64,000 nucleotides of DNA. It comes from Dechloromonas sp. CZR5 (GTDB lineage: Bacteria > Pseudomonadota > Gammaproteobacteria > Burkholderiales > Rhodocyclaceae). Positions 7,392 to 16,514 of this stretch are shown in pieces. The notes beneath the pieces are model-generated. The model searched no databases and was not told the origin of the DNA. It saw only the letters and a program-made list of their open reading frames with translations. The stretch lies in assembly GCF_008711155.1 (NCBI RefSeq), contig NZ_VUYQ01000003.1, positions 558,001 to 622,000 on the forward strand, read 5' to 3'. Every line of letters starts with the position of its first letter. Position 1 is the stretch's first letter. The translations under genes were made by a program, and so were the position numbers.

Positions 7392-8834
7392 ATGGACCCA
7401 CTACCGCTCTACCGCCGCCTGGCAAATCACTATCGCGATGCAATCGAGAGCCGGACGCTCGCCCAGGGCGACCGCTTTCCGGCAGTGCGTACGCTGATGG
7501 ATCGCCATTCGGTCAGCCTGAGTACCGCGCTGCAAGTCTGCCGTCAGTTGGAAAGCGAGGGCTGGCTCGAATCCCGCCCGCGCTCCGGCAACTTCGTGCG
7601 GCAGCCGCAACGAACGGCCAGCCGGCCGCTTGCCGAGCCACTACCCGGCCTGCCGATCGATCCGGCCCAGTATGTCGGTGTCCATACCCGGGTCTCGGAA
7701 TTCATCGCTCGTACGCGCCAAGGTCCGGTCAAGGCCAATTTTTCCCGGGCTCGGGGCGCACCCGGCCTGTATCCCGGCGAAGCCCTGAAGAATGCCGCCA
7801 CCCGGGCCTTGCGTCGCAACCCCGACTTGCTGGTCAATAGCGGCCCGCATCAAGGCAATGCGGGCTTTCGCGGTATTCTCGCCAAGCGTGCGCTGGGCGC
7901 CGGCATGCTGATCGTTCCGGACGATATCGTCGTCACCCAAGGCTGTACCGAAGCACTGAACCTTGCCTTGCGGGCGGTGACCCAGGCAGGCGACATCGTC
8001 GCCGTCGAATCGCCGACCTTCTTCGGCATCCTGCAAATCCTCGAAAGCCTGGGCTTGCGGGCACTGGAAATCCCCACCAGCCCGCACACCGGCATATCGC
8101 TCGAAGCACTGGAGCTGGCTGTTCAAACCCATCCCGGCATCAAGGCGATGATCGTCGTTCCTCATCTCCAGAATCCGCTTGGCAGCATCATGCCCGACAG
8201 CCACAAGGCCCGGCTGGTTGATTTCTGCGAACAGCAGGCCATCCCGCTGATCGAGGACGATACCTACAGCGCGCTCTGCGAAGGGGACACCCCGCGGCGG
8301 GCGCTCAAATCCTGGGACAAGACCGGCAACGTCATCCATTGCGCCTCATTCCACAAGGTTCTGGCTCCCGGCCTGCGCCTTGGGTGGATTTCCGGTGGAC
8401 GCTGGCAGGCGCGTGTCGAGATGTTCAAGCATGCCCAGACCCACTACAACGAGGAACTGCCGCAACTTGCCGTTGCCGAGATCATCGGCTCCAGCGCTTA
8501 CGACCGCCACCTGCGCCGCCTGCGTAGCGCACTCAGGGTACAGCGCCAGCAGATGAGCGAAGCGATCACGGCCTATTTCCCGCCCGGCACCCGGATGAAC
8601 AGCCCTGATGGCGGCTTGGCGCTATGGGTCGAATTGCCTGATCGCCTCTCATCGCAGCACCTGTTCGATGCAGCCTTGCCGGAAGGCATCCTGCTGGCGC
8701 CGGGACTGATGTTTTCCAATTCAAACCGCTACGAACATTTCATCCGCCTGAATTGCGGCTGGCCCCACACCGCCGAGATCGACGCGGCCATCAAACGCCT
8801 CGGCGAGCTGTGCGCACAGTTGGCCAGCCATTGA
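7392..8834 (+). CDS. MocR-type transcriptional regulator (GntR wHTH fused to aminotransferase domain)
   Basis: 480 residues. Residues 1-75 form a GntR winged helix (LYRRLANHYRDAIESRTLAQGDRFP, then VRTLMDRHSVSLSTALQVCRQLESEGWLESRPRSG). Residues 115-475 form a fold-type I aminotransferase domain with VTQGCTEALNLALRAV, PHLQNPLGSIM, IEDDTYSAL and SFHKVLAPGLRLGWISGG, which holds the PLP lysine. Such proteins are usually PLP-sensing regulators, not transaminases. The target is unknown; the divergent cupin-like gene is the obvious candidate. Length is normal for the family. Confidence 0.92.
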   Translation: MDPLPLYRRLANHYRDAIESRTLAQGDRFPAVRTLMDRHSVSLSTALQVCRQLESEGWLESRPRSGNFVRQPQRTASRPLAEPLPGLPIDPAQYVGVHTRVSEFIARTRQGPVKANFSRARGAPGLYPGEALKNAATRALRRNPDLLVNSGPHQGNAGFRGILAKRALGAGMLIVPDDIVVTQGCTEALNLALRAVTQAGDIVAVESPTFFGILQILESLGLRALEIPTSPHTGISLEALELAVQTHPGIKAMIVVPHLQNPLGSIMPDSHKARLVDFCEQQAIPLIEDDTYSALCEGDTPRRALKSWDKTGNVIHCASFHKVLAPGLRLGWISGGRWQARVEMFKHAQTHYNEELPQLAVAEIIGSSAYDRHLRRLRSALRVQRQQMSEAITAYFPPGTRMNSPDGGLALWVELPDRLSSQHLFDAALPEGILLAPGLMFSNSNRYEHFIRLNCGWPHTAEIDAAIKRLGELCAQLASH

Positions 8835-8846
8835 GCCGGTAGCCGC

Positions 8847-8875
8847 AAAACAAAACGGGCGCCGCAGCGCCCGTT
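8847..8875 (-). terminator. Rho-independent terminator of hom
   Basis: On the minus strand a 9-bp GC-rich stem (8867-8875 with 8854-8862) around a 4-base loop is followed by TTTTGTTTT (8855-8847, overlapping the stem base). It lies about 25 bases past the hom stop codon. The hairpin could also slow transcription coming from the convergent regulator gene, but only the minus side has the U-rich tail. Confidence 0.75.
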
Positions 8876-8897
8876 GGATCGACAGGAAGCGACTCGC

Positions 8898-10208
8898 TTA
8901 CTGCAACTCTTCCAGACGAATGCGCTTGACCTTGCCCTTCTGGGCCGGCAAGCCTTCGATCTTGGCAATCGCCGCATCGGCAGCGCTTTCCTGGCAGACA
9001 TGGGTCAGGATGATGATGTCGGTTTCGCCCTCGCCCTCTTCCGGCTCACGCTGCAGCAGCGCATCGATGGAGATGCCCTGATCGGCCAGGATGCGGGTGA
9101 TGTCGGCCAGCACGCCCGGCTTGTCCTCGACACGCAGGCGCAGGTAGTAACCGGTTTCGATCTCGCTCATCGGCAGGACCGGCAGACTGGACATGGCATC
9201 CGGCTGGAAAGCCAGGTGCGGCACGCGATGTTCGGCATCAGCCGTGGCCAGGCGGGTGACGTCGACCAGGTCGGCAATCACGGCCGAGGCGGTCGGCTCG
9301 GCGCCGGCACCCTTGCCGTAGTACAGCGTGGTGCCGACGGCATCGCCCTTGACGACGACGGCGTTCATCGCACCTTCGACGTTGGCAATCAGGCGCTTGG
9401 CCGGAATCAGGGTCGGATGCACGCGCAGCTCGATGCCCTTCTCGCGACGCTTAGCGATACCGAGTAGTTTGATACGGTAGCCCAACTGCTCAGCGTACTT
9501 GATGTCGGAGGCTTCCAGCTTAGTGATGCCCTCGACGTAGGCCTTATCGAACTGGACCGGAATGCCGTAAGCGATGGAAGCGATCAGGGTGGCCTTGTGG
9601 GCGGCATCGACGCCTTCGATATCGAAGGTTGGATCGGCTTCGGCGTAGCCCAGACGCTGGGCTTCCTTCAGCACGTCGTCGAAGGACAGACCCTTGTCGC
9701 GCATTTCGGACAGGATGAAGTTGGTCGTGCCGTTGATGATGCCGGCCGCCCATTCGATGCGGTTGGCGGTCAGGCCTTCGCGCAGCGCCTTGATGATGGG
9801 GATGCCACCGGCCACGGCGGCTTCGAAGGCCACCATGACGCCCTTTTGCTGGGCAGCGGTGAAAATCTCGGTGCCATGCACGGCGAGCAGCGCCTTGTTG
9901 GCGGTGACGACATGCTTGCCGTTGGCGATGGATTGCATGACCACTTCCTTGGCCACGCCATAGCCGCCGATCAGTTCGACGATGATGTCGATTTCCGGGT
10001 CATTGACCAGCGAAAAAGCATCGTCGGTGACGCGGGCGGTGCCGCCCGTTACCTGCTTGGCCAGTTCCACATTCTTGTCGGCCACGGCCGTGATGCGAAT
10101 CGGACGGCCGGCGCGACGGGTAATTTCTTCCGCATTGCGATTGAGAACGGTCCAGGTGCCGCCGCCGACGGTGCCGATGCCGATAAGGCCAACATTGATG
10201 GGTTTCAT
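8898..10208 (-). CDS. hom: Homoserine dehydrogenase with C-terminal ACT domain
   Basis: 436 residues. It reduces aspartate semialdehyde to homoserine with NAD(P)H, the branch point to threonine and methionine. It has a Rossmann motif GLIGIGTVGGGTW at the N-terminus, VTANKALLAVHG, the INGTTNFILSEM signature, and YAEADPTFDIEGVDAAHK. The ACT domain (about 350-430, YLRLRVEDKPGVLADITRIL) implies feedback control by threonine. It begins 2 bp after the alaA stop on the same strand, so alaA-hom form an operon that ends in a terminator. Confidence 0.97.
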   Translation of the reverse strand: MKPINVGLIGIGTVGGGTWTVLNRNAEEITRRAGRPIRITAVADKNVELAKQVTGGTARVTDDAFSLVNDPEIDIIVELIGGYGVAKEVVMQSIANGKHVVTANKALLAVHGTEIFTAAQQKGVMVAFEAAVAGGIPIIKALREGLTANRIEWAAGIINGTTNFILSEMRDKGLSFDDVLKEAQRLGYAEADPTFDIEGVDAAHKATLIASIAYGIPVQFDKAYVEGITKLEASDIKYAEQLGYRIKLLGIAKRREKGIELRVHPTLIPAKRLIANVEGAMNAVVVKGDAVGTTLYYGKGAGAEPTASAVIADLVDVTRLATADAEHRVPHLAFQPDAMSSLPVLPMSEIETGYYLRLRVEDKPGVLADITRILADQGISIDALLQREPEEGEGETDIIILTHVCQESAADAAIAKIEGLPAQKGKVKRIRLEELQ

Positions 10209-10210
10209 GT

Positions 10211-11458
10211 TCAGTCTTTGCTAACGAGATGGTTGGTGTTGTGACGCTTGCGATAGTTTTCCAGGAAGCGGGCGACGCGTCCGATCGCCTCGCGCAGATC
10301 GTCTTCATGCGGCAGGAAGACGAGCCGGAAATGGTCGGGATTGACCCAGTTGAAGCCTGTTCCCTGCACCAGCAGAACCTTCTCTTCCTGCAGGAGTTCG
10401 GAGATGAACTGCTGATCGTTCTTGATCGGATAGATCTTCGGATCGAGTTTCGGGAACATGTACAGCGCCGCCTTCGGCTTGACGCAGGAGACTCCGGGAA
10501 TGGCGGTGATCAGTTCATGTGCGATGTCGCGCTGGCGACGCAGGCGCCCGCCTTCCTTGATCAGGTCGTCAATGCTCTGATAGCCCCCAAGCGCGGTCTG
10601 GATGCCGTGCTGACCCGGCGCATTGGCGCACAGGCGCATCGATGCCAGCATGTCGAGGCCTTCGATGTAATCCTTGGCGTGGCGCTTGTCGCCCGAAACG
10701 ACCATCCATCCGGCACGGTAGCCGCAGGACCGATAGTTCTTCGACAGGCCGTTGAAGGTAATCGTCAACACGTCTTCCGACAGCGAGGCGATCGATGTGT
10801 GCGTGGCGCCCTCGTACAACACCTTGTCGTACACCTCGTCGGCGTAGATGGTCAGGTGATGCTGGCGGGCGATGTCGATGATCTCGCACAGCAGGTCGTC
10901 CGGATACAGCGCACCGGTCGGATTGTTCGGGTTGATCAGCACGATCGCCTTGGTATGGGCGTTGATCTTGCTCCGGATGTCGTCGAGATCGGGCAGCCAG
11001 CCCTTTTCCTCGTTGCACAGATAATGTTTCGGCGTACCGCCGGACAGGCTGATCGCAGCCGTCCACAACGGATAATCCGGTGCAGGCACGAGCACCTCGT
11101 CGCCCGCATCGAGCAGCGCATTCATCGCCATCACGATCAGTTCGGAAACGCCGTTACCCACGTAGATATCATCCAGCGTCACACCCTTGATGCCTTTTTG
11201 CTGGGTGTAATGCATGATCGCCTTGCGCGCCGCAAAAATCCCCTTCGAATCGGTATAACCAGCCGCGTTGGGCAGGTTGCGGATCATGTCCTGCTGGATT
11301 TCCTCGGGCGAATCGAAACCGAACGCGGCCAGGTTGCCGATGTTCAGTTTGATGATCTTGTGGCCCTCTTCCTCCATCTGCTTGGCTTTCTGCAGCACGG
11401 GGCCGCGAATGTCATAGCAGACGTTGGCGAGTTTGGCGGACTTCTTGACGTGTTTCAT
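10211..11458 (-). CDS. alaA: Alanine-forming PLP aminotransferase (AlaA-like)
   Basis: 415 residues starting MKHVKKSAKLANVCYDIRGP, closely paralleling the AlaA opening. Fold-type I aminotransferase motifs include NIGNLAAFGFDSPEEI, the GYTDSKG segment, INPNNPTGALY, ADEVYDKVLY and NGLSKNYRSCGYRAGWM with the PLP lysine. It probably forms alanine from pyruvate and glutamate. The frame runs on upstream to about 11491, but ATG 11458 matches the family start. It precedes hom by 2 bp, a conserved pair in betaproteobacteria. Confidence 0.93.
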   Translation of the reverse strand: MKHVKKSAKLANVCYDIRGPVLQKAKQMEEEGHKIIKLNIGNLAAFGFDSPEEIQQDMIRNLPNAAGYTDSKGIFAARKAIMHYTQQKGIKGVTLDDIYVGNGVSELIVMAMNALLDAGDEVLVPAPDYPLWTAAISLSGGTPKHYLCNEEKGWLPDLDDIRSKINAHTKAIVLINPNNPTGALYPDDLLCEIIDIARQHHLTIYADEVYDKVLYEGATHTSIASLSEDVLTITFNGLSKNYRSCGYRAGWMVVSGDKRHAKDYIEGLDMLASMRLCANAPGQHGIQTALGGYQSIDDLIKEGGRLRRQRDIAHELITAIPGVSCVKPKAALYMFPKLDPKIYPIKNDQQFISELLQEEKVLLVQGTGFNWVNPDHFRLVFLPHEDDLREAIGRVARFLENYRKRHNTNHLVSKD

Positions 11459-11501
11459 ATGATGGTTCCCGCGAAGCGGCGTATAGGCCATTCAGGCCAA
11501 A

Positions 11502-11522
11502 GGTATAATCCTACTTTATACC
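11502..11522. promoter_or_regulatory. Inverted repeat with divergent TATA-like -10 boxes between alaA and the Mth938-like gene
   Basis: A perfect 7-bp inverted repeat, GGTATAA (11502-11508) and TTATACC (11516-11522), sits in the 108-bp divergent gap. It contains TATAAT on the plus strand (11504-11509) and TATAAA on the minus strand (11520-11515), so it may be two back-to-back -10 elements. No good -35 hexamers were seen on either side. Confidence 0.45.
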
Positions 11523-11566
11523 CATGGTGCACCGCAATTTGAGCGGGCTTTCCGGAATCCTGAGCT

Positions 11567-11938
11567 GTGAAACTTCATACTTCGACCACCGACGGCATCA
11601 ACCTCTTCTCGGCCTATGGCGACGATTTCGTGACCATCAACCAGGAAAAATATTTCGAAAACGTGGTTCTTCTGCCCGACGCCATCGTTCCGGCGTGGAC
11701 GTCGACAACGCTTGCCACGCTCACGGAAGCCGACATGGAAAAACTGCTGGCACTGAAAACGGAAATCATTCTGCTCGGCACCGGCAAGCGCCTGCGCTTC
11801 CCCGCGGGCAACCTGCTCCGCCCCTTTGCCACCGCCGGTATCGGACTTGACGTCATGGACCTCAAGGCTGCCTGCCGCACCTACAACATCCTGGCCGCCG
11901 AGGGTCGCAAGGTCGCCGCCGCCCTGCTCTTCGACTGA
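11567..11938 (+). CDS. Mth938-like (DUF498) domain protein
   Basis: 123 residues from a GTG start. The sequence NQEKYFENVVLLPDAIVPAW, LALKTEIILLGTGKRLRFP and IGLDVMDLKAACRTYNILAAEGRKVAAALL is characteristic of the Mth938/Xcc1710-like family, small proteins of unclear function related to the mitochondrial complex I assembly factor NDUFAF3. Its stop codon directly abuts the stop codon of the convergent manC gene with no bases between, leaving no room for a terminator. Confidence 0.88.
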   Translation: MKLHTSTTDGINLFSAYGDDFVTINQEKYFENVVLLPDAIVPAWTSTTLATLTEADMEKLLALKTEIILLGTGKRLRFPAGNLLRPFATAGIGLDVMDLKAACRTYNILAAEGRKVAAALLFD

Positions 11939-13384
11939 TCAGCCGCGCCCGTAGGTATCCTCGAAGCGCACGATGTCGTCCTCGCCCAGATAGCTCCCGG
12001 ATTGCACCTCGATCATCTCGAGGACGGCAATGCCCGGGTTCTCCAGGCGATGCTTCACGCCAAGCGGAATGTAAGTCGACTGGTTCTCCGAAACCAGGAA
12101 TGTTTCATCGCCCCTGACGACCTTGGCAGTACCCGTCACCACGATCCAGTGCTCGGCACGATGATGATGCATTTGCAGGGACAGCGAAGCCCCGGGCTTG
12201 ACACAGATTCGCTTGACCTGGAAACGCTCGCCGGCATCGACTCCGTCATACCAGCCCCAGGGCCGATGCACCTTGCGGTGCCACTGCGCCACGGCACGCT
12301 TTTCGGCCTTCAGGCGATCGACGATTTTCTTGACATTCTGAGTTGCCGAGTGATGGGCCACCAGAACCGCATCATCGGTTTCGACGACAACGACATCTTT
12401 CAACCCCACACAGGCAACCAGCCTGCTTTCCGACACAGCCAAAGTGTTGGAGCACCCTTCCAGCAGGACATCGCCCCGCCAAGCATTCCCTGTGCCGCTC
12501 TTGGGCAGAACCTTCCACAAGGCATCCCATGCTCCAACATCCGACCAGCCAGCCGACAGCGGAATCACGGCAGCCCCGGGAAGCCCCGGCAGACCTGCCG
12601 ACAAACGTTCCATAACCGCATAGTCAATCGAATCAGGGGGACACAGCTCGAAGGCTGCACGATCAACGCGCACGAAATCGCCATCCTGGCTGACCGCGCC
12701 CAATGCCTTCCGGCAAGCCGCCAGAATATCCGGACGGCACACGGATAGCGCCGAGAGCCAGACTGACGCCTTCATCACGAAAATTCCGCTGTTCCACAGG
12801 TAGTCGCCAGCATCGAGATACGCCTGGGCAGTATCGCGATCGGGTTTTTCGACGAAACGAGCCAAGGCATAGGCCGCGTCGTCGAGCGTACTCCTCTCAC
12901 CTCGCTGGATGTAGCCATAGCCGGTCTCCGGGCAATCCGGCGTAATACCGAAGGTGACCGCTACGCCTCGATCTGCAAGCGCAACCGCACGAACAACGGC
13001 AGCCCTGAACGCAGCGCGCTCGACAATGACGTGATCGGCCGGCATCACCACCAGAACCGGGTCATCGCCGTCTCGTTGCGCCCACAGCGCCGCCAACGTC
13101 AAGGCAGGCGCCGTATTACGGCCGTATGGCTCGAGCAGTATCTGCCCCCGCTTGCCGAGCAGCCGCAACTGCTCCGCCACGGCAAAACGATGCTCTTCGT
13201 TGCACACCAGAAACGGCTCGCCCAAGCCGGGCACCCCGTCAAGACGGGCCACCGTTTCCTGCAGCATAGTTCTTTCGCCCACCAACGGCAGTAGCTGCTT
13301 GGGATGGTTCTCGCGCGACAAAGGCCAAAGCCTGGTTCCCGAACCACCGGAAAGAACGACCGGAATCACCTTGAGAAAACCCAT
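11939..13384 (-). CDS. manC: Mannose-1-phosphate guanylyltransferase / mannose-6-phosphate isomerase
   Basis: 481 residues, a fused type II enzyme. The N-terminal nucleotidyltransferase domain has VVLSGGSGTRLWPLSRENHPKQLLPL and FVEKPDRDTAQAYLDAGDYLWNSG. The C-terminal cupin isomerase domain has RPWGWYDGVDAGERFQVKRI, MHHHRAEHWIVVTGTAKV and the IPLGVKHRLENPG end. It makes GDP-mannose, a likely precursor for the polysaccharide made by the downstream gene clusters. ATG 13384 is preferred to the adjacent upstream TTG. It follows the LolA-like gene on the same strand by 15 bp, so it may share that transcript. Confidence 0.95.
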   Translation of the reverse strand: MGFLKVIPVVLSGGSGTRLWPLSRENHPKQLLPLVGERTMLQETVARLDGVPGLGEPFLVCNEEHRFAVAEQLRLLGKRGQILLEPYGRNTAPALTLAALWAQRDGDDPVLVVMPADHVIVERAAFRAAVVRAVALADRGVAVTFGITPDCPETGYGYIQRGERSTLDDAAYALARFVEKPDRDTAQAYLDAGDYLWNSGIFVMKASVWLSALSVCRPDILAACRKALGAVSQDGDFVRVDRAAFELCPPDSIDYAVMERLSAGLPGLPGAAVIPLSAGWSDVGAWDALWKVLPKSGTGNAWRGDVLLEGCSNTLAVSESRLVACVGLKDVVVVETDDAVLVAHHSATQNVKKIVDRLKAEKRAVAQWHRKVHRPWGWYDGVDAGERFQVKRICVKPGASLSLQMHHHRAEHWIVVTGTAKVVRGDETFLVSENQSTYIPLGVKHRLENPGIAVLEMIEVQSGSYLGEDDIVRFEDTYGRG

Positions 13385-13399
13385 CAACTAAAAAATCAA

Positions 13400-14194
13400 T
13401 TAATCGATTTTTTTCAAATATTCCTTGGTAAAAATCTTGTCAGGCAACTCACGCAGCTTCATTTCGCTATATTCCAGAATCGATTTATCGCCGTTGCGCA
13501 AGGCATCCTCCATGACCAAACGCGTCGGACGAAGGCGACCTGCCAGCGTCTGGAAATTTTCGTAGCTGCACTTCTTCAACAAACGATTCGACAGGGAATA
13601 AAACTCGGCCTTCAAAGGCCACCCAGATTTTTCATTTACCCAATAAATGACTCGTTGATAAGTCACACTGCGATCAACTGCCGTCAGCTCAAGAACGTGA
13701 TAGCGCTCGGTACCGATCGTTTCGCTACGTAGAATTTTGGGGTTGTAGTCACCGGCAAAATTAGCTCGCGCCAAGTCGCCGTTCGCAACTTGGCCGGTCA
13801 AGCGCTGCGCCAGGGAAATACGCACAGGCTGAGAAACCTCCGGCATGAAAACCCACAGATCTCGACCCTTCATCAGAATGATCTGCCCGCGCTCCGCCGC
13901 CGGTTCCGTCACCTGAACAACCGTGTTCTCATTTCCTTTCGATAGCACACGGTATTTCCTCATCTCGGCATCTTTGTCCGATTTGAGCGAATTAATTACA
14001 ATGTCAACCTGAAAGCCTTCAGCCGGAAAGCGAACCTTGTCCGCCTTATCCACTATACTGCGGGCAAGAGCCTCATCCGCTGACGCAGCGGTAGTATCCT
14101 GCGCCAGACCAGCCCCTGACTGGAGCAAAAACAGAATGCCGGAAGCCAACACCCACACCCAAGTTGACACCCGACGATGGCCTAAGCGAATCAT
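13400..14194 (-). CDS. LolA-like outer-membrane lipoprotein-sorting family protein
   Basis: 264 residues with an N-terminal signal peptide (WVWVLASGILFLLQSGAGLAQ). The body matches the LolA_like 'outer membrane lipoprotein-sorting' family: RGQIILMKGRDLWVFMPEVSQPVRIS, RLTGQVANGDLARANFAGDY and RLRPTRLVMEDAL. Such proteins are periplasmic half-barrels that bind acyl chains. Start ATG 14194 sits 7 bases after a GGGAG site; a second ATG 6 bases upstream is too close to it. It is divergent, by 48 bp, from a LolD-like ATPase, and the locus also holds LolC/E-like permeases and a barrel, which suggests one envelope transport system. Confidence 0.82.
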   Translation of the reverse strand: MIRLGHRRVSTWVWVLASGILFLLQSGAGLAQDTTAASADEALARSIVDKADKVRFPAEGFQVDIVINSLKSDKDAEMRKYRVLSKGNENTVVQVTEPAAERGQIILMKGRDLWVFMPEVSQPVRISLAQRLTGQVANGDLARANFAGDYNPKILRSETIGTERYHVLELTAVDRSVTYQRVIYWVNEKSGWPLKAEFYSLSNRLLKKCSYENFQTLAGRLRPTRLVMEDALRNGDKSILEYSEMKLRELPDKIFTKEYLKKID

Positions 14195-14242
14195 GTGCAT
14201 TCTCCCAAAATATCTGCCAAATCCACCCGAGGGGGACTGCCA

Positions 14243-15055
14243 ATGAGCGTTGTCCGCATCGAACACGTATATAAGGATTTCAAGCTCGGCGAACAGACTG
14301 TGCAGGCTTTGCATGATATTACATGCTCATTCGACCCTGGCGTGTTTCTGGCAATCTCCGGCCCATCGGGCAGCGGCAAGACAACACTCCTCAACCTCAT
14401 CGGCTGCATTGATCGCCCCAACAAGGGGAAAATCTACATCAACGACCAGGACGTCTCCAACATGACGGAGAATCAGCTCGCCGACCTGCGTTCGCATTCG
14501 ATAGGCTTCATTTTCCAGACCTTCAACCTGCTGCCGGTACTCACCGCAGCAGAGAACGTTGAATACCCCCTGCTGCGCCGCAAGGATATCTCGGCGGACG
14601 AGCGAAAAAAACGGGTCAAATACTTTCTCGATATCGTTGGTCTGAGCGACCGCGCCAACAGTCGCCCCAACCAACTGAGCGGCGGTCAGCGCCAACGGGT
14701 CGCCATAGCGCGCGCGCTGGCAGTTAAGCCGACCATCGTATTGGCAGACGAGCCAACCGCCAACCTAGACAAGGCAACCGGCATAGAAATCCTGCGCTTG
14801 ATGAAGCAAATCAACCGCCACCTGAAAACCACCTTCATCTTCTCGACCCACGACCAGAAAGTGATCGATCAGGCGGATCGCTTGGTGAAGATTGAAGATG
14901 GCTACATTACCGCCTTCGGGGTCCGTGACGCAGTAGAAAAAACCTGGAACATAGCCAGGATTCGTACCCTGCCAGAGCCCCCGGATGACCCACTGCCGGA
15001 ACTCCCGCATTCTCAGTCAACGCCCCTCAACCCCTCCTCTGTTGCACGGAACTGA
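14243..15055 (+). CDS. ABC transporter ATP-binding protein, LolD/MacB type
   Basis: 270 residues starting MSVVRIEHVYKDF behind a GAGGGGG ribosome site. It has Walker A SGPSGSGKTTLLNLIG (about 38-53), a Q-loop IGFIFQTFNLLPVLTAAENV, ABC signature LSGGQRQRVAIARAL and Walker B TIVLADEPTANLD. This class powers FtsX-type permeases that move lipoproteins or lipids from the inner membrane without import. A C-terminal extension of about 45 residues, proline-rich at its end, follows the ATPase core. An in-frame ATG at 14195 exists but lacks a ribosome site. The cognate permeases lie at 19.5-22.0 kb. Confidence 0.9.
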   Translation: MSVVRIEHVYKDFKLGEQTVQALHDITCSFDPGVFLAISGPSGSGKTTLLNLIGCIDRPNKGKIYINDQDVSNMTENQLADLRSHSIGFIFQTFNLLPVLTAAENVEYPLLRRKDISADERKKRVKYFLDIVGLSDRANSRPNQLSGGQRQRVAIARALAVKPTIVLADEPTANLDKATGIEILRLMKQINRHLKTTFIFSTHDQKVIDQADRLVKIEDGYITAFGVRDAVEKTWNIARIRTLPEPPDDPLPELPHSQSTPLNPSSVARN

Positions 15056-15061
15056 ACAATC

Positions 15062-16420
15062 GTGACTTCCTCAATGCCACCACGCTATCTGACCCTGATT
15101 GCTGCATTTTGCCTTTCCCTAGGCGCAACAGCCGCCGAGGACGACCTCCTCAGCCGGGACGCACTGTTTGGCGACGACTTGCCAAACCCCGGTGCCAAAG
15201 CCAAGGATGCCGGTAGCGGCATCAAGGGCTTCGTCCAATTCGAAGGTGCACGAACCACCCCGGACCCAGCCCACTGGTCCAAATTACGTACCCGAGCCGA
15301 TCTCAACAGCAACGGAAAATTCGGTAGCGACCTCAAATGGAAACTGGGCGTTCGTCTTGATTACGACTTCGCCTACGGCATCAACGATTTCTACAACCCG
15401 GACGTTGCAAAAAACCAGCGTTGGGACGTGCAGCTGCGTGAAAACTATGTAGATTTCAGCGCCGGCAACTGGGATTTTCGCCTTGGCCGCCAGCATGTTG
15501 TCTGGGGTGAAATGGTTGGTCTCTTCTTTGCAGACGTTGTCTCTGCACGTGACATGCGTGAATTCATCCTGCCGGAATTCGATCAGCTGAGAACCCCGCA
15601 GTGGGCCGCCCGCGCAGAGTACTTCGTCAATGACATTCATGCCGAACTGCTGTGGATTCCTGTTGCGACGGTAGATAACATCGGCAAACCCGGGGCGGAG
15701 TTTTTCCCGAACCAACCTGTTGCGCCGGGCTTCAGAGCCAAATACCTCCCGGAACAACGACGCTCGGGAAATGCTGCCGACAATATGAACTACGGAGCGC
15801 GCATTTCCACACTCAAGAACGGCTGGGACGTTTCGGCGTTCTATTACCGCAGCACTGACAACAACGCGACTTTCTATCGCAACATCGACTTGTCGTCGCA
15901 GACCTTCATTTACGAAGCCCGCCACGACCGTATTCACCAGTACGGCAGCACACTCGCCAAGGACTTTGGCGATATCGTCTGGAAGGCCGAAGGCGTATAC
16001 ACCCGTGGCCGCAGTTTCACTTCGCTAAATCCATTGGACAGCGATGGCGTTGTCCAACAGAACACCCTTGATTGGGCGACCGGACTTGATTTCACCTTAC
16101 CCGCAGAAAGCCGCCTAAACGTTCAGATCTTCCAGCGTCAGTATTTCGGCTTCAACGAAACCATCGTTTCAGACAAGCGCGAAAACGGTTACAGCCTGCT
16201 GGTAAATACCAAGGTCGTGCCCAACTGGGAAGCTCAGGCCCTTTTCATCTCCAGCCTGAACCGGACCGACTGGCTTTTCCGACCGAGAATGACCTGGAAC
16301 TTCCAACGTAACTGGCGTTGGGTATTTGGTGCTGACGTTTTTAACGGGGCCGCCACGGGCTTGTTCGGGCGATATGACCAAAAAGATAGAGTCTACTCAG
16401 AGGTTCGCCACTCTTTCTGA
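15062..16420 (+). CDS. DUF1302-type outer-membrane beta-barrel protein
   Basis: 452 residues with a signal peptide (LTLIAAFCLSLGATAAE), then a beta-barrel rich in aromatic alternating strands ending in the outer-membrane C-terminal phenylalanine (EVRHSF). The early block SGIKGFVQFEGARTTPDPAHWSKLRTRADL and the RLGRQHVVWGEMVGLFFADVVSARDMREFILPE region match DUF1302-like proteins. It starts from GTG 15062, 6 bp after the ATPase stop; ATG 15074 is an alternative without a ribosome site. Probable role: outer-membrane end of the adjacent Lol-like transport set, by context only. Confidence 0.8.
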   Translation: MTSSMPPRYLTLIAAFCLSLGATAAEDDLLSRDALFGDDLPNPGAKAKDAGSGIKGFVQFEGARTTPDPAHWSKLRTRADLNSNGKFGSDLKWKLGVRLDYDFAYGINDFYNPDVAKNQRWDVQLRENYVDFSAGNWDFRLGRQHVVWGEMVGLFFADVVSARDMREFILPEFDQLRTPQWAARAEYFVNDIHAELLWIPVATVDNIGKPGAEFFPNQPVAPGFRAKYLPEQRRSGNAADNMNYGARISTLKNGWDVSAFYYRSTDNNATFYRNIDLSSQTFIYEARHDRIHQYGSTLAKDFGDIVWKAEGVYTRGRSFTSLNPLDSDGVVQQNTLDWATGLDFTLPAESRLNVQIFQRQYFGFNETIVSDKRENGYSLLVNTKVVPNWEAQALFISSLNRTDWLFRPRMTWNFQRNWRWVFGADVFNGAATGLFGRYDQKDRVYSEVRHSF

Positions 16421-16449
16421 AGACATAGCGGTAAGTGTCGATTTTTTTT

Positions 16450-16464
16450 ACACCACACCACACC
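16450..16464. repeat. Three tandem ACACC pentamers upstream of the PEP-CTERM promoter
   Basis: ACACC repeats three times in tandem at 16450-16464, immediately after an eight-T tract and about 50 bp before the sigma-54 core. It may be a low-complexity spacer or part of an activator site; nothing else supports a function. Confidence 0.4.
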
Positions 16465-16514
16465 ACCTCCAAAAACAAACAAATTATTCTTTTAAAATCA
16501 ATAAAATAAAAACA

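Noticed and set aside
10229..11542. Plus-strand open frame of 437 codons opposite alaA
   Set aside because: Composition is shadow-like, and the minus strand encodes an unmistakable aminotransferase.
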